Part shown: positions 27,640-36,778 of the stretch, piece after piece
How positions within the stretch are numbered: the stretch's first letter is position 1
Layout of the letters: each line of letters begins with the position of its first letter
Assembly: GCA_027484575.1 (NCBI GenBank)
Contig: JAIXSQ010000015.1
Location: forward strand, 124,001 to 188,000
Origin: Comamonadaceae bacterium
Lineage (GTDB): Bacteria; Pseudomonadota; Gammaproteobacteria; Burkholderiales; Burkholderiaceae_C
Direction: 5' to 3'
Length of the DNA: 64,000 nucleotides
Notes under the pieces: generated by a model
The model's database searches: none
What the model was told of the DNA's origin: nothing
Seen by the model: the letters and a program-made list of their open reading frames with translations, nothing else
Made by a program: the position numbers and the translations under genes

Positions 27640-28740
27640 GTGAGCCCACCTTCCGCACCCCCGGCCCCCGACCCCCTGCAGGCGCTGCTGCAGCAGGCCA
27701 TCGCCCGCGACGGCGGCTGGCTGCCCTTCGACCGCTACATGGCGCTGGCGCTGTACGCACCCGGCCTGGGCTACTACGCGCACGGCTCGCGCAAGTTCGG
27801 CACGCTGCCCTCGTCGGGCAGCGACTTCGTCACCGCCCCGGAGATGACGCCGCTGTTCGGCCGCGCGCTGGCCCGCCAGGTGGCGCAGGCGCTGGAGCAC
27901 TCGGGCACCGACGAGGTGTGGGAGTTCGGCGCCGGCTCGGGCGCGCTCGCCGCGCAGCTGCTGGACGCCCTGGGCGAGCGCGTGCGGCGCTACGTCATCG
28001 TCGACCTGTCGGGCGCGCTGCGGGCGCGCCAGCAGGAGCGGCTGGCGGCCTGGGGCGACCGCGTGCACTGGGTCGACCGGCTGCCCGAGGCCCTGCGCGG
28101 CGTGGTGGTGGGCAACGAGGTGCTGGACGCGATGCCGGTCAAGCTGCTGCACCGGGTGGGCGGCCAGTGGCACGAGCGCGGCGTGGTGGCCGGCGACGGC
28201 GGCGCGCTGGCCTGGGCCGACCGGCCCACCGGGCTGCGCCCGCCCGTCGAGGTGGCGGGCGACCACGACTTCCTGACCGAGATCCATCCGCAGGCCACCG
28301 CCTTCGTGCGCACGCTGGCCGACCGGCTCACCGCGGGCGCCGCCTTCTTCCTGGACTACGGCTTCCCCGAGGCGGAGTACTGGCATCCGCAGCGCCACAT
28401 GGGCACGCTGATGTGCCACGAGGCGCACCGGGCCGACCCAGACCCGCTGCAGCGGCCGGGTCGAAAGGACATCACGGCCCACGTCGACTTCACCGGCATC
28501 GCCGTCGCGGCGCAGGAATCGGGGCTGGCGGTGCTGGGCTACACCTCGCAGGCGCGCTTCCTGTTCAACTGCGGCGTGCTCGCGCTCGCCCAGGGCGCCA
28601 GCGTGCAGGACACGGCCGCGCTGCAGAAGCTCGTGGGCGAGCACGAGATGGGCGAGCTGTTCAAGGTGATCGGCCTGGCCGCGGGCGGCTGGTGGGACGC
28701 GCTGGGCTTCGCCGAGGGCGACCGCACCGACCGGCTCTGA
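27640..28740 (+). CDS. SAM-dependent methyltransferase, MidA/NDUFAF7 family
   Basis: 366 aa. The class I SAM site VWEFGAGSGALAAQLL, the family GVVVGNEVLDAMPVKLL, and FFLDYGFPEAEYWHPQR all match the MidA/DUF185 family. The eukaryotic member methylates an arginine of a complex I subunit; the bacterial role is less clear. The GTG at 27640 (MSPPSAPP) was preferred to a GTG at 27586, because a -10-like GACAAT precedes it directly. Confidence 0.9.
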   Translation: MSPPSAPPAPDPLQALLQQAIARDGGWLPFDRYMALALYAPGLGYYAHGSRKFGTLPSSGSDFVTAPEMTPLFGRALARQVAQALEHSGTDEVWEFGAGSGALAAQLLDALGERVRRYVIVDLSGALRARQQERLAAWGDRVHWVDRLPEALRGVVVGNEVLDAMPVKLLHRVGGQWHERGVVAGDGGALAWADRPTGLRPPVEVAGDHDFLTEIHPQATAFVRTLADRLTAGAAFFLDYGFPEAEYWHPQRHMGTLMCHEAHRADPDPLQRPGRKDITAHVDFTGIAVAAQESGLAVLGYTSQARFLFNCGVLALAQGASVQDTAALQKLVGEHEMGELFKVIGLAAGGWWDALGFAEGDRTDRL

Positions 28741-28777
28741 GGCCGCGCCCGCGCGAGCCCGGCGGCGGGGCGCCCAC

Positions 28778-28789
28778 TACACTGCCCCG
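28778..28789 (+). promoter_or_regulatory. -10 element, probable leaderless start of DUF2905 gene
   Basis: TACACT (28778-28783) ends 6 nt before the ATG at 28790; no Shine-Dalgarno sequence. Confidence 0.45.
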
Positions 28790-28984
28790 ATGATCCGCTG
28801 GTTCATCGCCATCTTCCTGGCGCTCATCCTCATCAGCTGGCTCACGCCGCTGCTGCAGAAGCTGGGCGTGGGCCGCCTGCCGGGCGACCTGCGCTTCAAG
28901 CTGTTCGGGCGCGAATGGTTCGTCCCCCTGACCAGCACCATCCTGCTGAGCATGCTGGCCAGCGGCATCTCGATGCTGCTGTGA
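28790..28984 (+). CDS. DUF2905 family small membrane protein
   Basis: 64 aa, the full family length. Two membrane helices (residues about 3-20 and 46-63) flank the conserved GRLPGDLRFKLFGREWFVPLTS-type loop. The family is widespread and of unknown function. The stop overlaps a GTG that could start the ROK kinase gene (GTGA). Confidence 0.93.
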   Translation: MIRWFIAIFLALILISWLTPLLQKLGVGRLPGDLRFKLFGREWFVPLTSTILLSMLASGISMLL

Positions 28985-28995
28985 GCACGGCTGCC

Positions 28996-29922
28996 ATGCG
29001 GGCCTGCATCGACATCGGCGGCACCAAGGTCGCCGCTAGCCTGGCCACCGGCCGCGGGCATGAACTCGTGGCCCGCCAGGCCGAGCCCACCGCGAAGGAG
29101 GGCGACCCCGGCGCGCTCGCCCGGCAGGTCGTGCGCCTGGTCGACGCGGCCTGTGCCGCCGCCGGCGTGGACCCGGCCTCGGTGCGCGAGGCGGCCGTGG
29201 CCTCGTGCGGCCCGTTCGTGCGCATCGCGGGCCGGCTCGCGCTGGCCGCCCCCAACATCTGCGGCGGCATCGCCGGCCCGGCCCGCGGCCTGCCCAACGA
29301 CTGGACCCATGCGCCGCTGCAGGCGCCGCTGGCGGCGCGCTTTCCGGCCGGCCTGCACATCGCCAACGACTGCGTCGCGGCGCTGCAGGCCGAGCGCCGC
29401 TGGGGCGCGCTGCAGGGGCTGGACCACTGCGCGTACGTGACCTGGAGCACCGGCATCGGCACCGGCCTGTGCGTGGACGGCCGGCCGCTGCTGGGCAAGC
29501 ACGGCAACGCGGGCCATGCCGGCCACATGTTCGTCAGCGACGACACCGACGGCCTGTGCGGCTGCGGCAACGTGGGCGACGTCGAGGCCCTGGTGGCCGG
29601 CAACGCGCTGGCCCGCCGGCACGGCCGCGACGCCGCCGCGCTGCTGGCGGCCGCGCAGGCCGGCGAGCCGCAGGCGCTCGCCGCGGTCGACGCCGCCTGC
29701 CGCATCCTGGGCCGCATGCTGTACGGGCTGGTGGTCACGCTGGACCTGCAGCGCATCGCCCTGGGCGGCAGCGTGTTCCTGCACCACCAGGCGTTGCTGC
29801 TGCCGCGGCTGCAGGCCCAGGTGCGGGGCCACTGCGCCGCGCTCACCGACGGCTGCGACCTGGTGCCCGCCGGCCTGGGTGCGCAGGTCGGCGACTACGC
29901 CGCGCTCGCGCTGTTCGACTGA
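28996..29922 (+). CDS. ROK family sugar kinase (fructokinase-like)
   Basis: 308 aa from the [14 protein letters not shown] phosphate-binding motif, the sugar-binding IANDCVAAL (usually END), and [12 protein letters not shown]. The ROK zinc motif is incomplete: [12 protein letters not shown] has Asp where the third Cys normally sits. A GTG at 28981, overlapping the DUF2905 stop, would add five residues. Phosphorylation of fructose or a related hexose is likely. Its 3' end overlaps the convergent CCA gene by 28 nt. Confidence 0.85.
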   Translation: MRACIDIGGTKVAASLATGRGHELVARQAEPTAKEGDPGALARQVVRLVDAACAAAGVDPASVREAAVASCGPFVRIAGRLALAAPNICGGIAGPARGLPNDWTHAPLQAPLAARFPAGLHIANDCVAALQAERRWGALQGLDHCAYVTWSTGIGTGLCVDGRPLLGKHGNAGHAGHMFVSDDTDGLCGCGNVGDVEALVAGNALARRHGRDAAALLAAAQAGEPQALAAVDAACRILGRMLYGLVVTLDLQRIALGGSVFLHHQALLLPRLQAQVRGHCAALTDGCDLVPAGLGAQVGDYAALALFD

Positions 29923-31139
29923 AGCCAGGCCTCGACCGCCTGCACGCGGGCGGCATGGATGGCCTCGCCCACCTGCGCGCCGCTGGCGCCGCGCTCCTGG
30001 GCCGCGGCCGCCACGGGCGCCGTGGCCACCGACAGTGCCGCCTGCAGCGCGCCGGCCAGCCGCGCGCGCTGCGGATAGGGCCGTTCCTCGAACCCCGTGC
30101 GGCCGCGCGCATCGCATTCGCAGGCCAGCAGCACCTGGTCGAAGCGGTCGGGCTTGCGCACGGCGTCGCAGCGCTCGAGCAGCCGCACGATGGCGGGGGC
30201 GCCGAACTCCGCGCTGCGGTGGATGTTGCCGTGCTCGCGCGCGACCACCTCGGCCAGCGCATGGCAGTCCGCCGGCACGCGCAGCCGCTGCGACAGCGTG
30301 CGCAGCAGCTGGACGCTGCGCTGCTCGTGGCCGATGTGCCGCGGCAGCACGTCGGCGGGCGTGGTGCCCTTGCCCAGGTCGTGGCCCAGGCAGGCGTAGC
30401 GCACCGGCAGCGGCGCCTGCAGGCGCGCGGCCATGTCCAGCACCAGGCCCAGGTGCACGCCGGTGTCCACCTCGGGGTGGTGTTCGGCCCGCTGCGGCAC
30501 GCCCCACAGCCGGTCGACCTCGGGCAGCAGCCGCGCCAGCGCGCCGCAGGCCCGCAGCACGTCCAGCATGCGCGACGGCTGCGCCTCCATCAGGCCGCGG
30601 GCCAGTTCCTGCCACACGCGCTCGGCCACCAGGTGGTCGGCCTCGCCGGCCGCCACCATCTCCCGCATCAGGGCCATGGTCTCGGGCGCGATGGCGAAGT
30701 CGTGGAAGCGCGCGGCGAAGCGGGCCAGCCGCAGGATGCGCACCGGGTCCTCGCGGAAGGCACCGGTCACGTGGCGCAGCACGCGGGCCTGCAGGTCGCG
30801 CTGTCCGCCGTAGGGGTCGACCAGCGTGCCGTCGCCGGCCTGCGCGATCGCGTTGACCGTCAGGTCGCGCCGGGCCAGGTCCTGCTCGAGCGTGACGTCC
30901 GGGTCGGCCTGGAAGGCGAAGCCGTGGTAGCCGCGGCCGGTCTTGCGCTCGGTGCGCGCCAGCGCGTACTCCTCGCGCGTGTCGGGGTGCAGGAACACGG
31001 GGAAGTCGCGCCCCACCGGCAGGTAGCCGGCGCCGGCCATGGCCTCGGGCGTGGCGCCCACCACCACCCAGTCGCGGTCCTGCACCGCCCGCCCCAGCAG
31101 GGCATCGCGCACCGCGCCACCGACCATGTAGACCCGCAT
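29895..31139 (-). CDS. cca: multifunctional CCA protein (tRNA nucleotidyltransferase with HD domain)
   Basis: 414 aa. It adds and repairs the CCA end of tRNAs. [10 protein letters not shown] and the catalytic carboxylates in [10 protein letters not shown], then [10 protein letters not shown] and the [12 protein letters not shown] region, identify a class II enzyme. The HD domain ([12 protein letters not shown]) carries the 2',3'-cyclic phosphodiesterase/phosphatase activity known from E. coli Cca. GATACT (complement of 31148-31153) ends 8 nt before the ATG with no ribosome site. Confidence 0.96.
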   Translation of the reverse strand: MRVYMVGGAVRDALLGRAVQDRDWVVVGATPEAMAGAGYLPVGRDFPVFLHPDTREEYALARTERKTGRGYHGFAFQADPDVTLEQDLARRDLTVNAIAQAGDGTLVDPYGGQRDLQARVLRHVTGAFREDPVRILRLARFAARFHDFAIAPETMALMREMVAAGEADHLVAERVWQELARGLMEAQPSRMLDVLRACGALARLLPEVDRLWGVPQRAEHHPEVDTGVHLGLVLDMAARLQAPLPVRYACLGHDLGKGTTPADVLPRHIGHEQRSVQLLRTLSQRLRVPADCHALAEVVAREHGNIHRSAEFGAPAIVRLLERCDAVRKPDRFDQVLLACECDARGRTGFEERPYPQRARLAGALQAALSVATAPVAAAAQERGASGAQVGEAIHAARVQAVEAWLQSNSASAA

Positions 31140-31176
31140 GGGCGGCAAGTATCGGCGATGGGGCCGGAGCCCCGCG

Positions 31177-31863
31177 TCAGCGCGCGGCGCGGTACGGCTC
31201 GTCGAAGTCGACGAAGGTCCGCTCGGCCAGCGCACCCGCGATCCAGGCCGCCACGCCGGGCAGGGCGGTGACGCGCTCGACGTAGGCCTGCACCGCCGCC
31301 GGCACCGGCAGCCCGTAGGTGCGCAGCCGCATGCACACCGGCGCGAAGTAGGCATCGGCGATCGTGAAGCCGCCGAACAGCAGCGGGCCGCCGTGCGCCT
31401 GCAGCAGGTCGGTCCACATGGCCACGATGCGCGCCACGTCGGCGCGCACCTCGGCCTGGTCGCGCCAGACGATGCGGCCGACCTCCGGCAGGGACGCCTC
31501 GATGTTCATCGGGCAGTGGCTGCGCAGGGCGCGGAAGCCCGCATGCATCTCGGCGCAGACGCTGCGCGCGCGGGCCCGCGCCTTCGCATCGGCCGGCCAC
31601 AGGCCGTGCTGCGCGAAGGTCTCGGCGACGTACTCGGCGATGGCCAGCGTGTCCCAGACCGCCAGGCCGTCGTGCACCAGCACCGGCACTTGGCCGACCG
31701 GCGTGACGGGCGCCAGCGCCCGGCGGAACGGCGAGCCCTCGGCGGTGGACTGGCCGAAGGGGACCAGCACCTCCTCGAAGGGGATGCCGGCCTGGCGCAG
31801 CAGCACCCAGGGCCGCATGGACCAGGACGAGTAGTTCTTGTTGCCGATGTACAGCTGCAGCAT
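31177..31863 (-). CDS. glutathione S-transferase family protein
   Basis: 228 aa. Thioredoxin-fold N-terminus ([16 protein letters not shown], with the Ser-Ser-Trp-Ser element common in bacterial beta/zeta-like GSTs), [13 protein letters not shown] cis-Pro region, then the helical C-domain. Substrate unknown. Monocistronic appearance: 37 nt to the CCA start and 92 nt to the MgtC stop. Confidence 0.9.
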   Translation of the reverse strand: MLQLYIGNKNYSSWSMRPWVLLRQAGIPFEEVLVPFGQSTAEGSPFRRALAPVTPVGQVPVLVHDGLAVWDTLAIAEYVAETFAQHGLWPADAKARARARSVCAEMHAGFRALRSHCPMNIEASLPEVGRIVWRDQAEVRADVARIVAMWTDLLQAHGGPLLFGGFTIADAYFAPVCMRLRTYGLPVPAAVQAYVERVTALPGVAAWIAGALAERTFVDFDEPYRAAR

Positions 31864-31955
31864 GGCGCGGGTCCCTCCGGTGGTTGGCGTCGGGCGCCGA
31901 TGCTAGCGGCGGCCCGCGCGGCGATCGATGCGCGTTGTGCCGCCGATTGATGCGT

Positions 31956-32483
31956 TCAGCGCGGCGGCAGCGTGGTCTCGGTCACCACCTGGCGGTGCCG
32001 GCGGCCGATCCAGCGCTGCAGCGGGCCTTCCAGGCGCAGGATGGCCAGCGTGAGCAGGGTGACCAGCACGGCGGTCGATTCGCGGCCCAGGCTGGCCGAC
32101 AGGCCGATGGACGCGGCCATCCACAGGCTGGCGGCGGTGGTCAGGCCCTGGACCGTGTCGTCGCGCGTGCCCTTGAGGATGGCGCCGGCGCACAGGAAGC
32201 CGATGCCCGACAGCAGGCCCTGGATCACCCGGCTGGTGTCCTCCAGTTCCATGCCGGCCTGCAGCGGCACCAGCACGAACAGGGCCGAGCCCAGCGCCAC
32301 CAGCATGTGCGTGCGCAGCCCGGCGGGCTTGCCCGCGAACTCGCGCTCCAGGCCCAGCAGGCCCCCCAGCAGCGCGGCCACGAGCAGCCGCACCAGCACG
32401 CGCGTGAGTTCCTCGGCGTCGGCGATGTCGGAGAACTCGGCCGCGACCGTGGCGGCGACGCGGTCCCAGGTGCTGTCGCCCAT
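31956..32483 (-). CDS. MgtC/SapB family membrane protein
   Basis: 175 aa. Five predicted membrane helices with the family motif LGGLLGLEREFAGKPAGLRTHMLV and GIGFLCAGAILKG. MgtC proteins affect Mg2+ homeostasis and F-ATPase in Salmonella; this short form lacks the C-terminal ACT-like domain of MgtC and is nearer SapB/YhiD. The start lies 11 nt downstream of the transglycosylase stop, so co-transcription is likely. Confidence 0.92.
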   Translation of the reverse strand: MGDSTWDRVAATVAAEFSDIADAEELTRVLVRLLVAALLGGLLGLEREFAGKPAGLRTHMLVALGSALFVLVPLQAGMELEDTSRVIQGLLSGIGFLCAGAILKGTRDDTVQGLTTAASLWMAASIGLSASLGRESTAVLVTLLTLAILRLEGPLQRWIGRRHRQVVTETTLPPR

Positions 32484-32494
32484 CGCGGCGTCCC

Positions 32495-34501
32495 TCAGGG
32501 CAGGTCGCGGTTGGTTTCGGGCTGCGTGGCCTCGCGCGGGCCCACCGTGCCCAGGCGGGCCTTGAGCGACTGCGGCTGGCCGCTCAGGATGGCGGCGTAG
32601 ACCGTGGCGTTGGACAGCACCTTCTTGACGTAGTCGCGGGTCTCGGCGAACGGCACGTTCTCGGCCCAGGCGGCGGCGTCGAGCACCGGGCCGTTGCGCC
32701 AGGCGCGCGGCCGGCCCGGCCCGGCGTTGTAGGCGGCGGCGGCCAGGGGCATGGAGCCGCCGAAGTCGTCGAGCACCAGCTTGAGGTAACCGGTGCCGAT
32801 GGCGATGTTGGTGTCGCGGTCGGTGATCTGCTCGGGGCTGAAGCCGTTCATGCCCAGCTTGCGCGCGGTCCAGCGCGCGGTGGCCGGCATCACCTGCATC
32901 AGGCCGCTGGCGCCCACGTGCGAGCGCGCGTCCATGATGAAGCGGCTCTCCTGCCGGATCAGGCCGTAGACGTAGGCGGGGTCGAGGTTGATCTCGCGCG
33001 CGCGCCGCACCACCGCGTCGCGGAACGGCATCGGGAAGCGCTGCTCGGCGTCGAAGGCCTCGCGCGTGCGTTCGCTGGTGTTGATGCAGCGGTCCCAGAC
33101 CTCGCGCTCGCAGGCCAGCTGGGCCGCCGCCAGCAGCTCGCGCTCGGGCAGGCCGCCCGGGCGGGCGAGGTTGGTGCCCCAGTTCCATTCGCGCACGCCG
33201 TCGGGCCGCAGGCCGATGGCGATGGCGTACAGCGCCCGCTGCAGCGTGGGGTTGGTGCGGGCGGCCTCGCGCTCCTCGGGCGTGGGCGGGGCCGGGCGCG
33301 CCGGCACGGCCACCAGCCGGCCCAGGTCCTCGGCGGCCAGCTGCTCGTAGAACCCGCGCACCGAGGCGATGGATTCCAGCAGGCGCGTGCCCTCGGCCTG
33401 CTGGGCCTCAATGCGGCTGGCGCGCAGCGCGCGCGCCTTCCAGTAGGTCCAGGCGGTGTCGCGGGCGCGGAACTCGTCGCTCATCGCGTCGATGGCGGCG
33501 GCCACCTTCGCCCAGTCGGGCGTGCGGCCGGCGCGCAGGGCGGCGCGGGCCTTCCAGGCCAGCATGTCGTCGCTCAGGTCCGACAGCCGGCTCACCCGGC
33601 CGTACAACTCCAGGGACTTGTCGTCCAGCTTCTGGGCGGCCTGCTTGCCCAATTGGCCCCAGAGCCAGTCGCGCTCCTCGCGCGGCAGCTGGGCCGACCA
33701 CTTGGCATCCAGCAGCTGGGCCGTGGTGTCGGCGTCGTTGGCCGCCATCTTGATCAGCGCCAGCCCGAGCAGCTCGCGCCGCGCCTTGGAGCCGGCGGTG
33801 GCCTTGGAGGCCAGGAACTTCGCCGGGCTGGCCTGCACCTCGGCCAGCGCCGGCAGGGCCTGCGGCGAGGCCAGCTCGACGGCCGCCGCCACCGCGCGCG
33901 GCTGGTTGGCCTCCATCGCCAGCCGGGCCTTGCGCCAGGCATCGGCGGCGGTCAGCCGGTGCGGGCCGGCCGACTCGGCCATCAGCCGGCTGGCGGCCAG
34001 CACGCAGGCGTCGTCGTTGCCGCGGGCGGCGAACCACTGGCGGCGCACCTCGTCGGCCAGCGCCGGCGTGGCCACGGGGCCTTCGCGCAGGAACTGCACC
34101 ATGAGCGCGTAGCAGCGCACCTGCGGGTCGTCGCGCATGCGGAACTTGGCGTGCTCGTCGGCGAAGGTGGTCCAGTCGCGGCGCTGGCCCAGCACCAGCA
34201 GCCAGTCGTTGCGCAGCCGGTCCTCCTGGTAGGTGCCCGGGTAGCGGGCGAAGAACTCCTGCACCTCCTGCGGCGTGGCCGTGTCCAGCCGGGCCCGCAG
34301 TTCCCAGTACGCGGCCCAGGGTTCGAGCACGTGGCCGCGGGCCTGCGGCAGCAGCTGGGCCAGCCGTGCCTTGTTGCCGGTGCGGAACGCCTGGGCCATC
34401 TCGAGCAGCACGTCGTCGGCGCGGCCGGCGGGGGCGGTCTGGGCCTGCGCCAGCGCAGCGGCCAGTGCGAGCACACCTGTCAGAATGGTCCGGAACTTCA
34501 T
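32495..34501 (-). CDS. slt: soluble lytic murein transglycosylase
   Basis: 668 aa. Signal peptide (MKFRTILTGVLALAAALAQA), a long superhelical U-domain, then the SLT catalytic domain with the catalytic Glu518 in LIRQESRF, GLMQVMPATA, and AAYNAGPGRPRAW. It cleaves the MurNAc-GlcNAc bond of peptidoglycan to 1,6-anhydromuropeptides in the periplasm. Its ATG is only 9 nt from the divergent 5-FCL ATG, so the promoters must lie inside one another's coding sequence. Confidence 0.96.
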   Translation of the reverse strand: MKFRTILTGVLALAAALAQAQTAPAGRADDVLLEMAQAFRTGNKARLAQLLPQARGHVLEPWAAYWELRARLDTATPQEVQEFFARYPGTYQEDRLRNDWLLVLGQRRDWTTFADEHAKFRMRDDPQVRCYALMVQFLREGPVATPALADEVRRQWFAARGNDDACVLAASRLMAESAGPHRLTAADAWRKARLAMEANQPRAVAAAVELASPQALPALAEVQASPAKFLASKATAGSKARRELLGLALIKMAANDADTTAQLLDAKWSAQLPREERDWLWGQLGKQAAQKLDDKSLELYGRVSRLSDLSDDMLAWKARAALRAGRTPDWAKVAAAIDAMSDEFRARDTAWTYWKARALRASRIEAQQAEGTRLLESIASVRGFYEQLAAEDLGRLVAVPARPAPPTPEEREAARTNPTLQRALYAIAIGLRPDGVREWNWGTNLARPGGLPERELLAAAQLACEREVWDRCINTSERTREAFDAEQRFPMPFRDAVVRRAREINLDPAYVYGLIRQESRFIMDARSHVGASGLMQVMPATARWTARKLGMNGFSPEQITDRDTNIAIGTGYLKLVLDDFGGSMPLAAAAYNAGPGRPRAWRNGPVLDAAAWAENVPFAETRDYVKKVLSNATVYAAILSGQPQSLKARLGTVGPREATQPETNRDLP

Positions 34502-34510
34502 CGGAGGATT
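34502..34510. promoter_or_regulatory. 9-nt divergent intergenic holding a ribosome site
   Basis: CGGAGGATT serves as the ribosome site (GGAGG, 5 nt spacing) for the plus-strand ATG at 34511. The minus-strand start at 34501 has none here. CAGAAT at 34481-34486, inside the transglycosylase gene, is a -10 candidate for the plus-strand gene. Confidence 0.5.
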
Positions 34511-35098
34511 ATGAGCACGCCCGAGCACAAGGCTGCCCTGCGCAAGCGCCTGATCGCCGAACGCCTGGCCCTGCCCGACCGGCTGGAGCGCATCGACGCG
34601 CTGCAACGGGTGATGCGCATCTGGCTGGTGGGGCGGCCCGACACCGTGATCGGCGCCTATTGGCCCATCAAGGGCGAGTTCGACCCCCTGCCGGCGCTGC
34701 ACCGCTGGAAGGAGGACGGCGAGCTGATCGAGCAGCCGCAGCGTCGCCGCATCGGGCTGCCGGTGGTCGACAAGCAGCACGGCACCCTGCGCTTCCACGC
34801 CTGGTACCCGGGCTGCCCGATGGAGGAGGATGCCTACGGCATCCCCAAGCCCAAGGACACCGAGGTGATCGTGCCCACGCTGCTGTTCGTGCCCTGCGTC
34901 GGGTACGGGCCGGGCGGCTACCGGCTGGGCTACGGCGGCGGCTTCTACGACCGCACCCTGGCCAGGCTGGAGCCGCGGCCGCACACGGTCGGGCTGGGCT
35001 ACACCTGTGGGTTCGTCGACGACTTCGAACCCGAGCCGCACGACGTGCCGCTGGACGCGATCCTCAACGACAACGGGGTGGTCTGGCCGGTGGGGTGA
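34511..35098 (+). CDS. 5-formyltetrahydrofolate cyclo-ligase
   Basis: 195 aa, normal length. It converts 5-formyl-THF to 5,10-methenyl-THF with ATP (the YgfA/MTHFS reaction). Seen: Arg/Lys-rich N-terminus (KAALRKRLIAERLA), AYWPIKGEFDP, FVPCVGYGPGGYRLGYGGGF and the signature YDRTLARL. Good ribosome site GGAGG. A hairpin-forming repeat pair follows the stop. Confidence 0.95.
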   Translation: MSTPEHKAALRKRLIAERLALPDRLERIDALQRVMRIWLVGRPDTVIGAYWPIKGEFDPLPALHRWKEDGELIEQPQRRRIGLPVVDKQHGTLRFHAWYPGCPMEEDAYGIPKPKDTEVIVPTLLFVPCVGYGPGGYRLGYGGGFYDRTLARLEPRPHTVGLGYTCGFVDDFEPEPHDVPLDAILNDNGVVWPVG

Positions 35099-35113
35099 GC
35101 CGCCCCGCGCACC

Positions 35114-35190
35114 GTCATCCCCGCGCAGGCGGGGGATCCATGATCGACCGCCCTGCCTGACCGTGGGTCCCCGCCTGCGCGGGGACGACG
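35114..35190. repeat. inverted pair of Burkholderiales-type palindromic repeats
   Basis: The left unit (35114-35140: GTCATCCCCGCGCAGGCGGG...) and the right unit (35164-35190: TGGGTCCCCGCCTGCGCGGG...) are inverted copies, each itself a palindrome around CCCCGC-CTG/CAG-GCGGGG. They could fold as one long hairpin between two convergent genes and act as a bidirectional terminator. The same unit recurs at 41181-41267. Confidence 0.8.
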
Positions 35191-35200
35191 GCTCCGGGAG

Positions 35201-36184
35201 TCAATCCATCTGGTCGACCGTGTCCGGGTCCGGCACCTCGCCGATGCTGCGCCGCGTGGCGGCGGCCTGGCCCAGCAGCCACTCCCTGAACCCCACGATC
35301 TCGGGCCGCTGCTCGGCGCGCGGCGACAGGATCAGCCAGTAGGCCATCGGCGAGTCCATGCGCACGCCCGGCAGCGGCTCGACCAGGTCGCCGTTGGCCA
35401 GCGACTCGGCCACCAGCGGCAGCCGGGCCAGCACCACGCCCTGGCCGGCCAGCGCGGCCTGCACCATCTGGTAGGCGTAGTTGAAGTACAGCCAGCGCTT
35501 GGGCTGCAGGCGCGACTGGCCGTGGGCATCGAACCAGCGCCGCCAGGTCAGCCATTCCAGGTGGGTGCGGTGGGCGTCGCCGGCCTCCACCAGCGCGTGC
35601 TGCGCGAAGTCCGCCGGCGACTTGATGCGCGTGCCGCTCTTGAGCAGCCAGGGGCTGGCCACGGGCGTGAGCTGCTCGCCGAACAGGCGGATCGCGCGGG
35701 GCGGCATGTGGGCCGCCGGCCCGTAGCGCAGCGCCAGGTCGACGTCGGCCACGTCCAGGTCCACGCTGTGGTCGCTGGCGTCGATGCGGATGTCGATCTC
35801 GGGCTGCTCGCGCTGGAAATGCTCCAGCCGCGGGATCAGCCACATCGAGGCGAAGGAGGCGAAGGTGGTGAGCGACACGCTCTTGCGGCCGGCGCTGTGG
35901 CGGATCTGGCGCACCGCGGCGTCGATGCGCGGCAGCGAGGCGTTGACGGCCTGCAGCAGCTGCGCGCCGGCGCTGGTGAGCTCCACCGCGCGGGTGTGGC
36001 GCAGGAACAGCGGCACGCCCACCTCGTCCTCGAGCGACTGGATCTGGCGGCTGACGGCCGATTGCGTGAGCGCCATCTCCTCGGAGGCGGCGCGGAAGTT
36101 CAGGTGGCGGGCCACCGCCTCGAAGGCCCGCAGGTAGCCGGCCGAGACCGGGCGCGTGCGCAGGTGGGTCTGGGAGTGCAGCAT
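35201..36184 (-). CDS. LysR-family regulator (GcvA-like)
   Basis: 327 aa. Winged HTH at residues about 17-76 (NFRAASEEMALTQSAVSRQIQSLE is split here by helix 3: LTQSAVSRQI), then a periplasmic-binding-type effector domain. The VDLALRYGPA and FNYAYQMVQAALAGQG phrases resemble the GcvA group. It is divergent from the DUF2917 gene, its probable target, with a 104-nt intergenic region. Confidence 0.92.
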   Translation of the reverse strand: MLHSQTHLRTRPVSAGYLRAFEAVARHLNFRAASEEMALTQSAVSRQIQSLEDEVGVPLFLRHTRAVELTSAGAQLLQAVNASLPRIDAAVRQIRHSAGRKSVSLTTFASFASMWLIPRLEHFQREQPEIDIRIDASDHSVDLDVADVDLALRYGPAAHMPPRAIRLFGEQLTPVASPWLLKSGTRIKSPADFAQHALVEAGDAHRTHLEWLTWRRWFDAHGQSRLQPKRWLYFNYAYQMVQAALAGQGVVLARLPLVAESLANGDLVEPLPGVRMDSPMAYWLILSPRAEQRPEIVGFREWLLGQAAATRRSIGEVPDPDTVDQMD

Positions 36185-36288
36185 GGCGATTGATGCGGAA
36201 ACGGAATCGAAAGCCTAGCCGAGAATCATTGGACCGCCAACGTCCTGCCTTGGATCATTCGGCTCCGATGCCACGCAAGGAGCCACCC
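36185..36288. promoter_or_regulatory. LysR / DUF2917 divergent control region
   Basis: AT-richer than the surroundings (36186-36232), as expected for promoters and LysR sites. AAGGAG at 36278-36283 is the ribosome site of the ATG at 36289. No operator could be assigned with certainty. Confidence 0.5.
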
Positions 36289-36747
36289 ATGGATGCCCCA
36301 TCCAGACCCGATCCGCATCAATCGCCAGGCCGCGCGGCCGGCTGCTGGACGCTGGCCGCCCGCCGCGCCCTGAGCCTGCGCCCGCGCGAGCGCGGCGTGC
36401 TGCGCATCGAGGGCGGCCTGGCCTGGGTCACGCTCGACGGCCCGCATGCCGGGCCGCCCGGCGACCAGGGCGACCTGTGGCTGGGCCCGGGCGACACGCT
36501 GGTGGTCGCGGCCGGGCGGCGGGTGGTGCTGGAGAGCCGCGACGAGCGGCCCGTCACGTTCCAGTGGGACTTCGCGCCGCAGCCCCAGGCCGTGCCGCTG
36601 GGCGCCGGGCTGGCGCAGGACTGGTGCGAACTGCGGCAGGGCCTGGGCCTGGCGCTGGGTGCCGGTGGCCGGCTGGCCACGGGCCTCGCGCGGATCGGCT
36701 GGCGCGCGCTGCGCCCGCGCGTGCCGGGCGTGCGGCCCGCGACCTGA
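36289..36747 (+). CDS. DUF2917 domain protein
   Basis: 152 aa. DUF2917 core: LRIEGGLAWVTLDGP, LWLGPGDTLVVAAGRRVVLE, a small cupin-like beta domain, followed by a 60-residue C-terminal extension rich in Gly/Arg. Start set by AAGGAG at 6 nt. The family is common in Burkholderiales next to LysR genes. Function unknown. Confidence 0.85.
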   Translation: MDAPSRPDPHQSPGRAAGCWTLAARRALSLRPRERGVLRIEGGLAWVTLDGPHAGPPGDQGDLWLGPGDTLVVAAGRRVVLESRDERPVTFQWDFAPQPQAVPLGAGLAQDWCELRQGLGLALGAGGRLATGLARIGWRALRPRVPGVRPAT

Positions 36748-36765
36748 GGCCCGGGCGGCGGTCCG

Positions 36766-36778
36766 TATGATCGCCGCG
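36766..36778 (+). promoter_or_regulatory. -10 element, probable leaderless start of gluconokinase
   Basis: TATGAT (36766-36771) ends 7 nt before the ATG at 36779; no Shine-Dalgarno sequence. An ATG inside this element (36767) is in frame, but is better read as part of the -10. Confidence 0.5.

Noticed and set aside
35114-35190. A CRISPR-like array from the recurring GC-rich palindromes
   Set aside because: Only two inverted units per site, no direct repeats with spacers of constant length, and no cas gene nearby.
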